From: a virus
Reading direction: 5' to 3' (one strand)
DNA length: 41,959 nucleotides
IMG/VR virus record: IMGVR_UViG_3300042923_000430
Location: 1-41,959 of that record
The number at the start of each line of letters is the position of its first letter. The first letter of the stretch is position 1. Below, piece after piece: positions 30,514-39,096 of the stretch. A program made the position numbers and the translations under genes. The notes below the pieces were generated by a model. The model had not been told where the DNA came from. It did not search any database and saw nothing but the letters and a program-made list of their open reading frames with translations.

Positions 30514-31011
30514 TTAACTGTTATGGGGTATCATCTGCCGGAATATTGCTTCTAGCACATCTACCACGATTGAATTCCCTGCCTGCTTGTACAGCTGCGT
30601 ATTACTATTGACCGTTTCTGCCTTATGAAAATCCTCATCCGTAAATCCCATAAGCCTCCAGCATTCTAGAGGAGTTAGTTTTCTGATGCGGTACGGAGTT
30701 TCAATTCTACATACTCCAGTCTCGGTCGCCGTCAATGTAGGGCAAGTATCGCCGTTGTCTTGGACCCGTCCTCTGCGTGTTTTACTTGCTGGGTAAGACA
30801 AATCTGCTACACCGCCTAATTTACATTCGATGTATCCTTCAGAGGTGGCTTGCTTAATGAATACCGTTTGTTCTACTATCTTCACTTCATGACCCCCCCC
30901 ACCGCAAGTATTGAGTGTTGGGCTTAATCCATTTGACAAATAAACTCTTCCGGTTTGTGGATTATCCCATGTGCCTGTTTCGTAATTTCCTATCTGTTTA
31001 ACTTCATTCAT
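30514..31011 (-). CDS. Cytosine-C5 methyltransferase, C-terminal (beta) part
   Basis: 165 residues. After a target-recognition-like region (NTCGGGGHEVKIV, DNGDTCPTLTATETGV) come motif IX RIRKLTPLECWRLMGFTDED and motif X QAGNSIVVDVLEAIF. It lacks motifs I-VIII, which lie in the upstream ORF. It has its own AGGGG site and ATGA overlap with the extended alpha frame, as in the split enzyme M.AquI. A run of 8 G (30893-30900) codes in frame here for Gly-Gly-Gly. Confidence 0.82.
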   Translation of the reverse strand: MNEVKQIGNYETGTWDNPQTGRVYLSNGLSPTLNTCGGGGHEVKIVEQTVFIKQATSEGYIECKLGGVADLSYPASKTRRGRVQDNGDTCPTLTATETGVCRIETPYRIRKLTPLECWRLMGFTDEDFHKAETVNSNTQLYKQAGNSIVVDVLEAIFRQMIPHNS

Positions 31012-31911
31012 GTATTTACCCCTATCTTCGGAGGGTCTTTATAATCTGTTGCCCTTATGCTTTGGCAAATACCATCAACGCCTAATACTCTAACCCTGTC
31101 TTGGCATTCCTTTTCTGGATTTAAAGAGCCTATTACGTTAATGTTGCTGCCCCCCCCTATTTTCTAACTGGCCACTATCCATAAGCTGTTGAATAAGCTT
31201 TTGTGCCTTTTCGGAATTGATATAATACTTCTCGTCAACTTCATCTTCCATGTAATCAGCCATAGTCTTTGTAAGTGGGGCCGGTTGAGGAAACTTATAA
31301 TTCCATTGTCCAAGTAGAGATACCATAAAGCATCTTTCCCGATTCTGTGCTACTCCGTATTCCTTGGCATTTAAAACATCAACGTAATTCGTATATCCTT
31401 TGCTTTCAAGGAAGTCTTGCCACAATCGAAAGTCCGCTATATTTTGGTCTGAAATAACTTGTGGTACATTCTCCATGAGTAATACTTGAGGAAGGTTGTC
31501 GGTTTCATTTAGTAATCGTTCAACTTCCCATAACAACCCAGACCGTGTACCACTACCTTTTGTCATTCCTTTCATTTTTCCGGCTACGCTTAAATCTTGG
31601 CATGGGAAGGAATAAGTCATTATGTAGGTAAATTTATCTGTATCGGCAATACCTAAATCCTCTCCGTGTACCTCTCGAATGTCTGTAGGCTTGAAATTTG
31701 TACAATGGATAGCGTTGTAACTCATGACCGGGTACTTGTCATACTCCACAAGCCTATAATGTTCGAAATCAGCTTCTAAATCTCTTAGTGCCATGGCTTG
31801 ACTACCTACGCCACCGAATAGCTCTATAAGGCGAATGGGCTTGTCTATCTTGAAAGTCGGATACATGAAATCAAAGATTGTCATATTGCCTGCTACTTCA
31901 TAGTCAAACAT
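31008..31911 (-). pseudogene. Cytosine-C5 methyltransferase, N-terminal (alpha) part, frameshifted at a G8 tract
   Basis: The ORF 31138-31911 gives 257 residues with motif I LIELFGGVGSQAM, the catalytic SFPCQDLS (C104), motif VI LLMENVPQV and motif VIII NRERCFMVS. It stops after LENRGGQQH just past a run of 8 G (31150-31157 on the plus strand as C8). With one base fewer the frame continues about 45 residues (SNINVIGSLNPEKECQDRVR ... DYKDPPKIGVNT) to a TGA overlapping the beta start. The catalytic core is present, so this may be a phase-variable OFF state rather than a dead gene. Confidence 0.78.
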
Positions 31912-32255
31912 TATCCAGCCTGCCTTTCTCTCGTCTTCTCTCGATACTGCTTGTTTTGTTCTTTTTTCTTTTCCCTAAACCCTGGCTTTGCTTTTTGGTT
32001 TAAATAATACTCACGCTGCTTAGCTTTACATTTCGGAGTATTTTTAATTTTTTGATATCTTTCCCTGTTGTATGTATGTTCCTTTTCGGCATGAGATTTA
32101 TAATATCGGTATCGTATTGCTCTGCGCTTGTCGGGGTTATTTTTGCACCAGTTAGATTGATAATTGTTGTGGTCCTCGGTTATTTCCCTAACACAATCAG
32201 GCAGGGTACAATTTTCGCATTGCTGTATTGTTGGGTTAGCGTAAGGGCATTTCAT
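31911..32255 (-). CDS. Small zinc-finger / basic protein
   Basis: 114 residues from the ATG at 32255 (GAGGG upstream). The N-terminus has MKCPYANPTIQQCENCTLPD with CxnCxxCx4C-type spacing, then a strongly basic Arg/Lys/Tyr-rich region (RRAIRYRYYKSHAEKEHTYN), likely nucleic-acid binding. Overlaps the methyltransferase start as TAATG. Confidence 0.7.
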   Translation of the reverse strand: MKCPYANPTIQQCENCTLPDCVREITEDHNNYQSNWCKNNPDKRRAIRYRYYKSHAEKEHTYNRERYQKIKNTPKCKAKQREYYLNQKAKPGFREKKKEQNKQYREKTRERQAG

Positions 32256-32550
32256 GTCGGTCCCTCGCTTTCGGGTTAAGTTTAAATCTCGCCTTGTCCC
32301 ATTCTTTCTCAAATTCCGGGTCAACCACAATTTTTGTCTTATCTGTTTGGCCGGTTAGATTTTTAACCTTGGTCGGTGTTACCTCTAGGTGGTGGTTGGT
32401 TATGTAATATCCGTTGATCTCGGTACCACGAAAAGCAATTAAGGATACTCTCTCAGATTTTATTCCTACTATGTTTCCAGCCTCTTTACAGTCGATATTA
32501 TCTTTTATTAGGCTGCCGTTTCTGTATACGCTGTAATAACCACGTTTCAT
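32236..32550 (-). CDS. Hypothetical phage protein
   Basis: 104 residues: MKRGYYSVYRNGSLIKDNID, CKEAGNIVGIKSERVS, a pattern like the NUMOD1-type helix found with homing endonucleases (here without a nuclease). GGAGG before the ATG. Overlaps the next gene. Confidence 0.65.
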   Translation of the reverse strand: MKRGYYSVYRNGSLIKDNIDCKEAGNIVGIKSERVSLIAFRGTEINGYYITNHHLEVTPTKVKNLTGQTDKTKIVVDPEFEKEWDKARFKLNPKARDRHEMPLR

Positions 32551-32720
32551 TCGTCTTCCTCCATTTCCTCGACCTCTCCTGCCCCTGTAATCTCTATGCC
32601 GGGATCGGTAGTCTTTTTCTTTCCTTTGACTTTTACTCTTCGGACCGCATATCCGTTTTTTGCAAGGATGCCGGCTACCTTTTCGAAGTCCTCATTTAAT
32701 CTAATTTTTAATAACATCAT
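32547..32720 (-). CDS. Small hypothetical protein
   Basis: 57 residues: MMLLKIRLNEDFEKVAGILA, then KNGYAVRRVKVKGKKKTTDP and a Glu-rich end. AAGGGG before two consecutive ATGs. Its ATG overlaps the initiator gene's stop. Function unknown. Confidence 0.65.
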   Translation of the reverse strand: MMLLKIRLNEDFEKVAGILAKNGYAVRRVKVKGKKKTTDPGIEITGAGEVEEMEEDE

Positions 32721-33448
32721 CACAACCCCTTATTTAATAATTTCTTTTCGATCTCTGCATAATCTGCTGCTGTGTAGGTTCGCTGTGGATATTGGTTAAA
32801 TTTGTTTTGCTTTGGCTTGTCCTGTGATTTATCCTTACTGTCTTTCTCCCATGTCCTTACACATGCTTTCCAGTCTTTCATTTTATTCTTACCGACCATC
32901 CATCCTTTAGAAGAGTAGAAATCATAAAACCGTTCTTCATCTACTTGGTTATTACGTTCCTTGCAGTATGCTTTTATTTCTTCGGGTGTTGGTGGAGTAA
33001 AACGACTATTACTTTCTTTACTAGACTTATCTATACTATTCTTATCTATACTATACTGGGTTTCCACTTGGTTGCCATTTGGTATACCAACGGTGTTGAG
33101 CTTGTTTTTCTCGGTATAAGATTTATTATCCTTAACCGTCAACATAGCCTTTTCTTCGAGGTATACTGTCTCTTTGTAACGGTCATTTCTCAAAGTGTTA
33201 TGTATTCTCCAGTGTTTAATAACAATAACTCCGCTTTCAAAGGTTAAAATATACCTCTTCGCTATAAGGAGTTTAAGATCATCACCTGATGCACTAACCA
33301 TCCTCTGTATCTTCCTTGGATTATCTACAAATCCATCATCATCCGCTCGCATAGATAAGTGAAAATATAAGGCTTGTGCTGATAATGGCATTTCAAGGAA
33401 TGCGTCACTATCTATAATTTGCTTAGAAAACATTCTGCGCTCTGCCAC
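32720..33448 (-). CDS. Phage replication initiator / replisome organiser
   Basis: 242 residues. The N-terminal winged-helix domain (RRMFSKQIIDSDAFLEMPLS, AQALYFHLSMRADDDGFVDN) is the replisome-organiser family that binds the phage origin. A polar linker follows, then a DnaD-like C-terminus (PPTPEEIKAYCKERNNQVDE, FYDFYSSKGWMVGKNKMKDW). It would load the host helicase. The origin itself was not identified. Confidence 0.88.
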   Translation of the reverse strand: MAERRMFSKQIIDSDAFLEMPLSAQALYFHLSMRADDDGFVDNPRKIQRMVSASGDDLKLLIAKRYILTFESGVIVIKHWRIHNTLRNDRYKETVYLEEKAMLTVKDNKSYTEKNKLNTVGIPNGNQVETQYSIDKNSIDKSSKESNSRFTPPTPEEIKAYCKERNNQVDEERFYDFYSSKGWMVGKNKMKDWKACVRTWEKDSKDKSQDKPKQNKFNQYPQRTYTAADYAEIEKKLLNKGL

Positions 33449-33883
33449 TTAATCACCAACCCTCGCCAAATCATTTAATAATTCAAATAAATCCATCTTC
33501 GCCTGTTCCTTGGTTAGTTCAGTAATGGTTACTTCTATACGAGGATTTTTAACGTCAACATGAGTGTCAAAATAAAATCTATGTATAAATTTCTGAGTAT
33601 CATTTTCCAGCACTCTTGTTTTAACTAAACTATCCTGCGTAAATTTAGAAGCGCAGCTTAAAATATTGTCATTGTCTCTTCTCCTGTCAATTTCATAAAA
33701 TTGATAATATATAAGCACAGGACTTTCTATATGCAACCCTCTTAATTGCTGTCTTATCATCCAAATAATAATATCTTCGTTATCGCGTTTCATTTGACCG
33801 CCCTTATTTGGATTAGTACGATTTGCTGAGGTGTATTCGTTAAGAGCGTCTAATCGCCCAGGTATTGTTAATCTGTATTTCAT
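33449..33883 (-). CDS. RusA-family Holliday junction resolvase
   Basis: 144 residues from the ATG at 33883 (AAAGGAG upstream). YRLTIPGRLDALNEYTSANR at the start and DRRRDNDNILSCASKFTQDS, with D70, D72 and K80 close to RusA catalytic positions. It resolves recombination or replication branches before packaging. A 7-bp hairpin (TCCGGGG / CCCCGGA) lies just upstream of the ribosome site. Confidence 0.85.
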   Translation of the reverse strand: MKYRLTIPGRLDALNEYTSANRTNPNKGGQMKRDNEDIIIWMIRQQLRGLHIESPVLIYYQFYEIDRRRDNDNILSCASKFTQDSLVKTRVLENDTQKFIHRFYFDTHVDVKNPRIEVTITELTKEQAKMDLFELLNDLARVGD

Positions 33884-33977
33884 AGTTCTCCTTTCTCCGG
33901 GGCAGTGGTCAACAACCCCGGAATGGATAAGAAGGTCATAATACATTGTGATATGTTATGAGACCTTTATTCAGCGT

Positions 33978-34259
33978 CTATAGATAAGACCTTTTAAACT
34001 CTCGCCTAAAAGAATCCCTATCTCCAATGCGTTGTTCGTATACTGTTTGAGCCCAACATTTCAATGCAAGATCAATTATTCGATTCTTGTGAGGGCTGTC
34101 TGCGCTTCCGGTGTGGTGTTTATTGCAAAGAGGAACAGTTAAATGATATTTTTCGGAAATAGGTCTATCTGATGTTCCAAAAAAGCAATGGTGTTCTTCA
34201 ATTATGCTATTAAAGCAAAATATGCAATGCTCGGTATCATCCACCATGATTGATTTCAT
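33978..34259 (-). CDS. Small HNH-like zinc protein
   Basis: 93 residues. CIFCFNSIIEEHHCFFGTSD then VPLCNKHHTGSADSPHKN gives a CxxC ... HH ... CxxHH pattern as in HNH/NinG-type phage recombination proteins. Its ATG overlaps the exonuclease stop (TAATG). Nuclease function is probable but not proven. Confidence 0.7.
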   Translation of the reverse strand: MKSIMVDDTEHCIFCFNSIIEEHHCFFGTSDRPISEKYHLTVPLCNKHHTGSADSPHKNRIIDLALKCWAQTVYEQRIGDRDSFRREFKRSYL

Positions 34260-35056
34260 TACACTTCACCTAGCAATTCCGAATAATGAATCGGCTTAGT
34301 CAGAACCTTTGTGTGCTTACACCAGTCACATAAACCACACCGGATAGGCTCAATCTCTCTGCATTTCAGCAACATGATATTAGGCGTGTTTCGCTCAACC
34401 TCAATTAATTTTTCTCGAAGGTGATCGTCATCAATCTGAATGATTTCAATATTTGGTTCTTTTTCCTTGGATGCAGCTGCTATGTAAAAAGGAAGTCTCT
34501 TACCGGTATTTTGATAAACAACCTCTTGATATACCGCTCCTTGAATGTCATATCCCCAATATTGGGTGAAATCCATGTACCCGAAATCCTTAGTCCAAAA
34601 CTGCTTTGTGAGAGATTCCATGACCTTTAAATCAACTATGGCAATACCTTCTAGATAACTATCAATCTTAATTTTCCACTTTGCCCCGAACAGATCAGCG
34701 GTCATGATTACCTGCTTATTGCCTGACATAAATTTCATGAAGTATTCATCACGTTCAACTCGATTGATAATTTCTTCGGCCCTCTTGTATTCTGCTTTAA
34801 GAGTTCCTTTTTGAGTGAAAATCTCAGGGTTCTTAGCTTTAAAAACATCAAGAGTTCCTTCAAAATGTGCATCTACATAGGACCCAACCAATAAAGCGGT
34901 TGTCATTTCCATATCCCATTTACCGTCTAATTTTGCTATGGCCTGTTCTTCGCAAGCCGGTCTTCCTAGGGTACCAATAAAATCTTTGTATTGTGAAACC
35001 GAGAGATATTCTCGGCTTGCTTCTGGACTAAAATAATTCTCACTAGTTAGTATCAC
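34259..35056 (-). CDS. RecE/YqaJ-like phage exonuclease (PD-(D/E)XK)
   Basis: 265 residues, GTG start 8 bases after GGAGGT. LLVGSYVDAHFEG, then WKIKIDSYLEGIAIVDLKVM with the D ... D-x-K metal site, YWGYDIQGAVYQEV, and a C-terminal Cys set (CREIEP...CGLCDWC). This fits a 5'-3' exonuclease that makes 3' tails for the RecT-like annealer encoded just upstream. Confidence 0.86.
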   Translation of the reverse strand: MILTSENYFSPEASREYLSVSQYKDFIGTLGRPACEEQAIAKLDGKWDMEMTTALLVGSYVDAHFEGTLDVFKAKNPEIFTQKGTLKAEYKRAEEIINRVERDEYFMKFMSGNKQVIMTADLFGAKWKIKIDSYLEGIAIVDLKVMESLTKQFWTKDFGYMDFTQYWGYDIQGAVYQEVVYQNTGKRLPFYIAAASKEKEPNIEIIQIDDDHLREKLIEVERNTPNIMLLKCREIEPIRCGLCDWCKHTKVLTKPIHYSELLGEV

Positions 35057-35678
35057 TATCAATTACCTCCGATTTCGTGAAAGGATCCTGTGCAGCTATC
35101 TTCTCTGCCGGTTTGCTTATATCAATAACTTCTTCTGCTAGTTGCATACCCATTAAGGCATTCGGAATATGTACCCTAGCGAAAAATGCTGATGCTCGAT
35201 AGGCAAGCATTTGTTCCGGCATTGACTTCCATTTTGAATTAGAAAGCCACCCTTCAATCTTTGCCATTTCCATTGTTACTTCCGTGCCCCTTACAACCTT
35301 GCCATTGTCAATTCTGATAGCTTCAACATAACAACCCCTGTTATCGGTCCCCTTTTCTCCTGTATAAACGTGATGAACGTTTTTAAACTGCCCACTGCCG
35401 TTAATCAACGATGTGCAGGCTTGTCCGCTCCATGATGGTTTCCCTTTAACAACATATAAGTTTTGCATTACCATCATTGGTGATACGCCCATTCTATTTG
35501 CCATATCTACGGCAATAGTACAATCCATTGGCTTGCCTTGGTATGCTTGTGGAACCAATGAAGAAGATGCAAACATTTTGCCTATATCAAACAATTCTTT
35601 AAAATTCGCAATACTAGAGAAAACACCAGCTGTTGACAATTCGTGTGTCTGCTCCTGTACGATAATTTCATTTTCCAT
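35043..35678 (-). CDS. RecT-family single-strand annealing protein
   Basis: 211 residues. LVPQAYQGKPMDCTIAVDMA, NRMGVSPMMVMQNLYVVKGK, WSGQACTSLING and MLAYRASAFFARVHIPNALM are characteristic of the family. It anneals ssDNA ends in partnership with the exonuclease, whose start lies inside this gene's end. AGGAGG before the ATG. Confidence 0.92.
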   Translation of the reverse strand: MENEIIVQEQTHELSTAGVFSSIANFKELFDIGKMFASSSLVPQAYQGKPMDCTIAVDMANRMGVSPMMVMQNLYVVKGKPSWSGQACTSLINGSGQFKNVHHVYTGEKGTDNRGCYVEAIRIDNGKVVRGTEVTMEMAKIEGWLSNSKWKSMPEQMLAYRASAFFARVHIPNALMGMQLAEEVIDISKPAEKIAAQDPFTKSEVIDSDTN

Positions 35679-35688
35679 GAGATACCTC

Positions 35689-37119
35689 CTATAATTCCAC
35701 TACGGTTAAATCTTCATCATCCGTAGTTCTGGTTGCAATAAACTGTAACCCCTTAGTTTTACATTTCTCATACAGTTTTGTCCTTAGGTCAGTAGATAAC
35801 TTCTCCACTCCGTCAATGAGGATGATCTGTAATCCGTTGGGCTTCTGGATAGCTACATCAATGCAAAGATCAAGCTTCTCACCATCAGAAAGGTTAGATA
35901 CAGGTAACTCGTTAATTAACGGAATACCATCCTTAACTGTAAGTCCTTTAATCGGTATTACTGCGGTTTCAAGTATTTCACCGGGAAGAGTTCTAGCCTT
36001 TTCAATCTTTCGTGTGAGTTCTGCCGATTCAGCAACCAGGTCCTCAACATCGTTTTGTAAATTAACCATCCTGTGATATTCGTTGATATGGGATTTCATC
36101 TTTTCTACCATGGCAGCTTTTTCATTGAGTGTATCAATAGGTTTCTTTTCTTTGCCGGAATATTCTTTATATTCTTCAATTTCAGCATCGTACTTAGCAA
36201 CATCCGCTTTATATTTTTGTTCAATGACTGATAACTTGTCCTGCTTCTTCTCTGCTAAGCCCTTGCTTTCGGTTTCAAGCGTTACAATCTGTAATTTAAG
36301 GTTTGCTATATCTCTGCTTATCTGGTTCCCTCTGGTGTCAAATTCACGGTCTAGAGCAGCAATGGCGATTTCCTTATCGGCTTCAAATTTACGGACTTTA
36401 TTATTCCGGTTCTCAATAAGTGCAAGTGCCTTATCAATGGTCTCATTTTCCTTACGGATACGCTCAATTTCTGTAAATGTTTCTCCTAAATTTTCGTTTT
36501 CCCACTTCTCGACCTGATATCCCTCTGGAATATTCACGGCAATTTCTTCGATGAATGCTTTTTTATTACGCATATCCCTATTGATATCCTGACGGTTAAT
36601 AAAATACTGACCTTTTTCGGATTGAATATCATTGAGAATTTGAAGAATATTCTGCTCGTAGTTAATCCAATCCGGGATTTCACCAAACCATTCCTTGATA
36701 GTCTGCAGGGACCAGTCGTATTCTATCATGTCCAAAATAATTGCGTTCTGCTGCTTCTTATCCATTGCCATGAATTCAACCGGTGAGAGCTGTAAGGTAG
36801 TGAAGATGTCCTTAAGGAATGTCTCGGGGCTTCCAACTTCCATGCCATTATGTTTCACGCTCTTATAATCCGCCTGCTGTGTTCTCGGCTTTCGATTAAT
36901 CCGGATACCATTATCCGTCTCAATAAGGATTTCGCCCTCTGTCTCACCGTTGTGGATTATGTACTCTCTGTCAGATTTATTGGTTAATGCATATCTGATT
37001 GCATCAATCACTGATGTTTTACCGGCTCCATTCTTTCCGGTGATTTCTAAAGATTTACCATCTGTTTCAAAGGCTTTAAGCCCGAACAAGCTCCTGATCT
37101 TGATTTTTGTTATATTCAT
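35689..37119 (-). CDS. SbcC/RecF-like ATPase
   Basis: 476 residues from the ATG at 37119 (GGAGG upstream). Walker A TGKNGAGKTSVIDA (about 27-40), a central coiled coil (about 200-370), ABC signature NLSDGEKLDLCID and Walker B IILIDGVEKL. It is SMC-like with the two ATPase halves joined by a coiled coil. Its place beside RecT and the exonuclease implies recombination-coupled replication. Confidence 0.9.
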   Translation of the reverse strand: MNITKIKIRSLFGLKAFETDGKSLEITGKNGAGKTSVIDAIRYALTNKSDREYIIHNGETEGEILIETDNGIRINRKPRTQQADYKSVKHNGMEVGSPETFLKDIFTTLQLSPVEFMAMDKKQQNAIILDMIEYDWSLQTIKEWFGEIPDWINYEQNILQILNDIQSEKGQYFINRQDINRDMRNKKAFIEEIAVNIPEGYQVEKWENENLGETFTEIERIRKENETIDKALALIENRNNKVRKFEADKEIAIAALDREFDTRGNQISRDIANLKLQIVTLETESKGLAEKKQDKLSVIEQKYKADVAKYDAEIEEYKEYSGKEKKPIDTLNEKAAMVEKMKSHINEYHRMVNLQNDVEDLVAESAELTRKIEKARTLPGEILETAVIPIKGLTVKDGIPLINELPVSNLSDGEKLDLCIDVAIQKPNGLQIILIDGVEKLSTDLRTKLYEKCKTKGLQFIATRTTDDEDLTVVEL

Positions 37120-37270
37120 ATAATCCTCCAAATTCTATTTGACCACCATTTCCGGCGGCGGTTAATTTCTCATACTTCTTTCTTAGCTGCTCTGATTTCT
37201 CGCGGCAATCACACTTTTCGCCCGGGTCCAGCCGGCATCCACAATCAGCGCATAGGTTGTAGTAAGCCAC
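37076..37270 (-). CDS. Small Cys-rich protein
   Basis: 64 residues, GTG start: MAYYNLCADCGCRLDPGEKC, DCREKSEQL. CADCGC ... CDC forms a likely zinc ribbon. Overlaps the ATPase start. Function unknown. Confidence 0.65.
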   Translation of the reverse strand: MAYYNLCADCGCRLDPGEKCDCREKSEQLRKKYEKLTAAGNGGQIEFGGLYEYNKNQDQELVRA

Positions 37271-37272
37271 GG

Positions 37273-37527
37273 CTACCTCTCAATATGTACAGCCAATTCT
37301 TCGATACAATCCGTACATACATGGACACCGTTTCTTTTAACAAGCTTGTTCTCGTCATTTGCCCCACATAACACACACTGCAATTTACAAGGTTTGATAC
37401 AGATCACACCCTTGTCAACATAAATATCAACCGGATCGCTTTCGTTAATTTTTAATGATTTTCTCATTTCTTTTGGCAACGTAATCCTACCCAAATGATC
37501 TAATCCCCGAACTATTCCTTTAATCAT
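37273..37527 (-). CDS. AbrB/SpoVT-type regulator with zinc ribbon
   Basis: 84 residues. GIVRGLDHLGRITLPKEMRK and DPVDIYVDKGVICI form an AbrB/MazE swapped-hairpin DNA-binding domain. CVLCGANDEN and CTDCIEEL make a C-terminal zinc ribbon. AAAGGAGG before the ATG. An early-operon regulator. Confidence 0.88.
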   Translation of the reverse strand: MIKGIVRGLDHLGRITLPKEMRKSLKINESDPVDIYVDKGVICIKPCKLQCVLCGANDENKLVKRNGVHVCTDCIEELAVHIER

Positions 37528-37573
37528 CTTGACTTATCCTCCTTTTGGATATAAAATTTACTTGATTAATTTG

Positions 37574-37718
37574 TTATGCGCTCACATTAGTCTGGCAGGA
37601 CTTGGTGAGCATTTTTCTTTTACTTGTACAATACGGACATTCATATCCTGTCCTTGGTATCCTTTGTAAGATGCTAATGTTCCAGTGCCGGCGGCAATAA
37701 ATACATTGGGCTCTCATG
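37574..37718 (-). pseudogene. Frameshifted small zinc-finger protein
   Basis: Starts MRAQCIYCRRHW at 37718 after AGGGG, then stops after KH. One base removed from TGGAAAC would continue NISILQRIPRTGYECPYCTS, KRKM..., to TAA at 37574, giving a two-CxxC protein. The length 145 nt is one more than a multiple of three. Probable single-base insertion; sequencing error is possible. Confidence 0.55.
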
Positions 37719-37726
37719 GCTACCCC

Positions 37727-37894
37727 CTATCTGTCTTGATGCTTGAACAACTTTGCGATACGTCCAAATATGGATGTTTTCTTTTGTTTTACCGCATTCT
37801 TATGTAACGATGCACTTGCAAATCGTCTGAAATCAGCGTGGTTATTTTTATAGCTTCTATGGCTACGCTCCATATGCTTAATTCTACCTGACAT
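37727..37894 (-). CDS. Small basic protein
   Basis: 55 residues from the ATG at 37894 (AGGAGG upstream): MSGRIKHMERSHRSYKNNHA, then AVKQKKTSIFGRIAKLFKHQ. Very basic, probably nucleic-acid binding. Function unknown. Confidence 0.6.
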   Translation of the reverse strand: MSGRIKHMERSHRSYKNNHADFRRFASASLHKNAVKQKKTSIFGRIAKLFKHQDR

Positions 37895-38099
37895 AATGTT
37901 TGTCCTCCTTTTCTTCAATCTTTTCCAATGCCACATAACAAATAAGCATTAATGCAAGTATTGTGATGCAGCCGGCAAATAATAACAAATCTGCCTTAAC
38001 GATTATTACCTTGGAGTCGATGTTTCCGCAGGCTCCCATTAAAAGAAATACCGATGCAAAACCAAGAAAGATACAGATACCTTTTAAATACTTAATCAC
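37884..38099 (-). CDS. Small two-helix membrane protein
   Basis: 71 residues with a GTG start (GGAGGG upstream). Hydrophobic segments about 5-24 and 36-57 with a charged end EKIEEKEDKHYVR. It may be an early-acting membrane factor; function unknown. Confidence 0.68.
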   Translation of the reverse strand: MIKYLKGICIFLGFASVFLLMGACGNIDSKVIIVKADLLLFAGCITILALMLICYVALEKIEEKEDKHYVR

Positions 38100-38111
38100 T
38101 GCTTGTCCCTC

Positions 38112-38261
38112 CTAATCGACATATACTTTCTTTCCACATTTCTGACATTCTCGGTAGTGCCTAACTATTTTCCTGCGGTGGAAATCCTTCGGTTCAGCTT
38201 TTATCTGACCGCTAAACCAGTTACCACAAATAAATGTACGATAAAACCATCCCTTTTCCAC
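38112..38261 (-). CDS. Small zinc-ribbon protein
   Basis: 49 residues, GTG start after GGAGGG: MEKGWFYRTFICGNWFSGQI ... YRECQKCGKKVYVD. The C-terminal CQKCG is half of a zinc ribbon. Function unknown. Confidence 0.6.
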   Translation of the reverse strand: MEKGWFYRTFICGNWFSGQIKAEPKDFHRRKIVRHYRECQKCGKKVYVD

Positions 38262-38274
38262 TTGTCCCTCCTTC

Positions 38275-39040
38275 CTATGCCACATATCTAACAGCATATT
38301 CCTTGACTATAATCGTAAATATCTCTTTTAGCCTTGCATCAGCTTCTATAACATCCATTCGACCGAAAGCCTCCACCTTTGTCTTGGATGCTCCGCTATC
38401 AATTAACCTATCTCTGCCGTTTCTCACCCTGACCGATAAGTCACAACGTGCTCTCTTTTCAAGATCATCATATAAACGATTGTATGTATCCTGATAGGTC
38501 TGATTAGACCCCCTTTGGACGGAAGATACTAAGTGCTTAATTTCATCCCTCCAATTATCGTAAGTACCTACAATGGTTTCTTTAATCGCTTTGTTGGTCT
38601 GTTCGATAGCATCAACCTTCTGCTCAATCTGCTTGTTTCTGAGTTCTTGCTGCGCTAATGACTTATAAATACAGCCAAACATTTTGAGTTCCGGAGAAAG
38701 AGTGTTTTCAGAAATAACAACTTCCTTAAGCTTGTCCTCGGTTTGGATGAAATACTCTCTCGCTTGTTCACCTTTCTCATTTTTGGCGGTCATGGAAAGT
38801 TTCTTAGCAAAAGCGGCATTGAGTTTATAGTCCCTAACTTCGTTACCCTCGACATCAATGGTCGAACCCTATGTAATCACTGCCTTTCTCGGCAAATGCA
38901 TTACCTATGATGTTTAATTTGCACCATCTGGAAAACTGACTTTTTGATAATTCAAGAAACTCATATAATTTTCTTGCCGTTGTCATTCCGTTTTCGTCAA
39001 TCTGTAAGGCTATCTCAATAGGTGTTTGCAGTTCGTTCAA
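38275..39040 (-). pseudogene. Phage antirepressor (AntA/AntB + ORF6C), frameshifted
   Basis: The N-terminal piece (38855-39040) has the AntA/AntB pattern NELQTPIEIALQIDENGMTT, ARKLYEFLELSKSQFSRWC, SDYIGFD and then stops. In the next frame the sequence runs IDVEGNEVRDYKLNAAFAKK, LSMTAKNEKGEQAREYFI into an ORF6C-type C-terminus. One extra base near 38860 (GACCATTGATG for GACATTGATG) breaks it, and the length is 3n+1. Intact antirepressors help lytic switching; here it may be inactive, or the second half may be made from the ATG at 38793. Confidence 0.8.
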
Positions 39041-39063
39041 TTACATTCTCCTTTCTGGTATGG

Positions 39064-39077
39064 TGCGTATTACGCAA
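39064..39077. promoter_or_regulatory. Operator-like TTGCGTAA site before the antirepressor
   Basis: TGCGTATTACGCAA, whose reverse complement is TTGCGTAATACGCA, an imperfect inverted repeat between the Cro-like gene and the antirepressor. It matches sites in the main switch region. Confidence 0.6.
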
Positions 39078-39096
39078 CCTTAATGGCAAAAAAATA

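Noticed and set aside
33903-33940. TCCGGGG / CCCCGGA hairpin before the RusA-like gene as a terminator
   Set aside because: No T run follows in the leftward RNA, and it sits inside a tightly coupled operon next to the ribosome site; at most a local translation effect.
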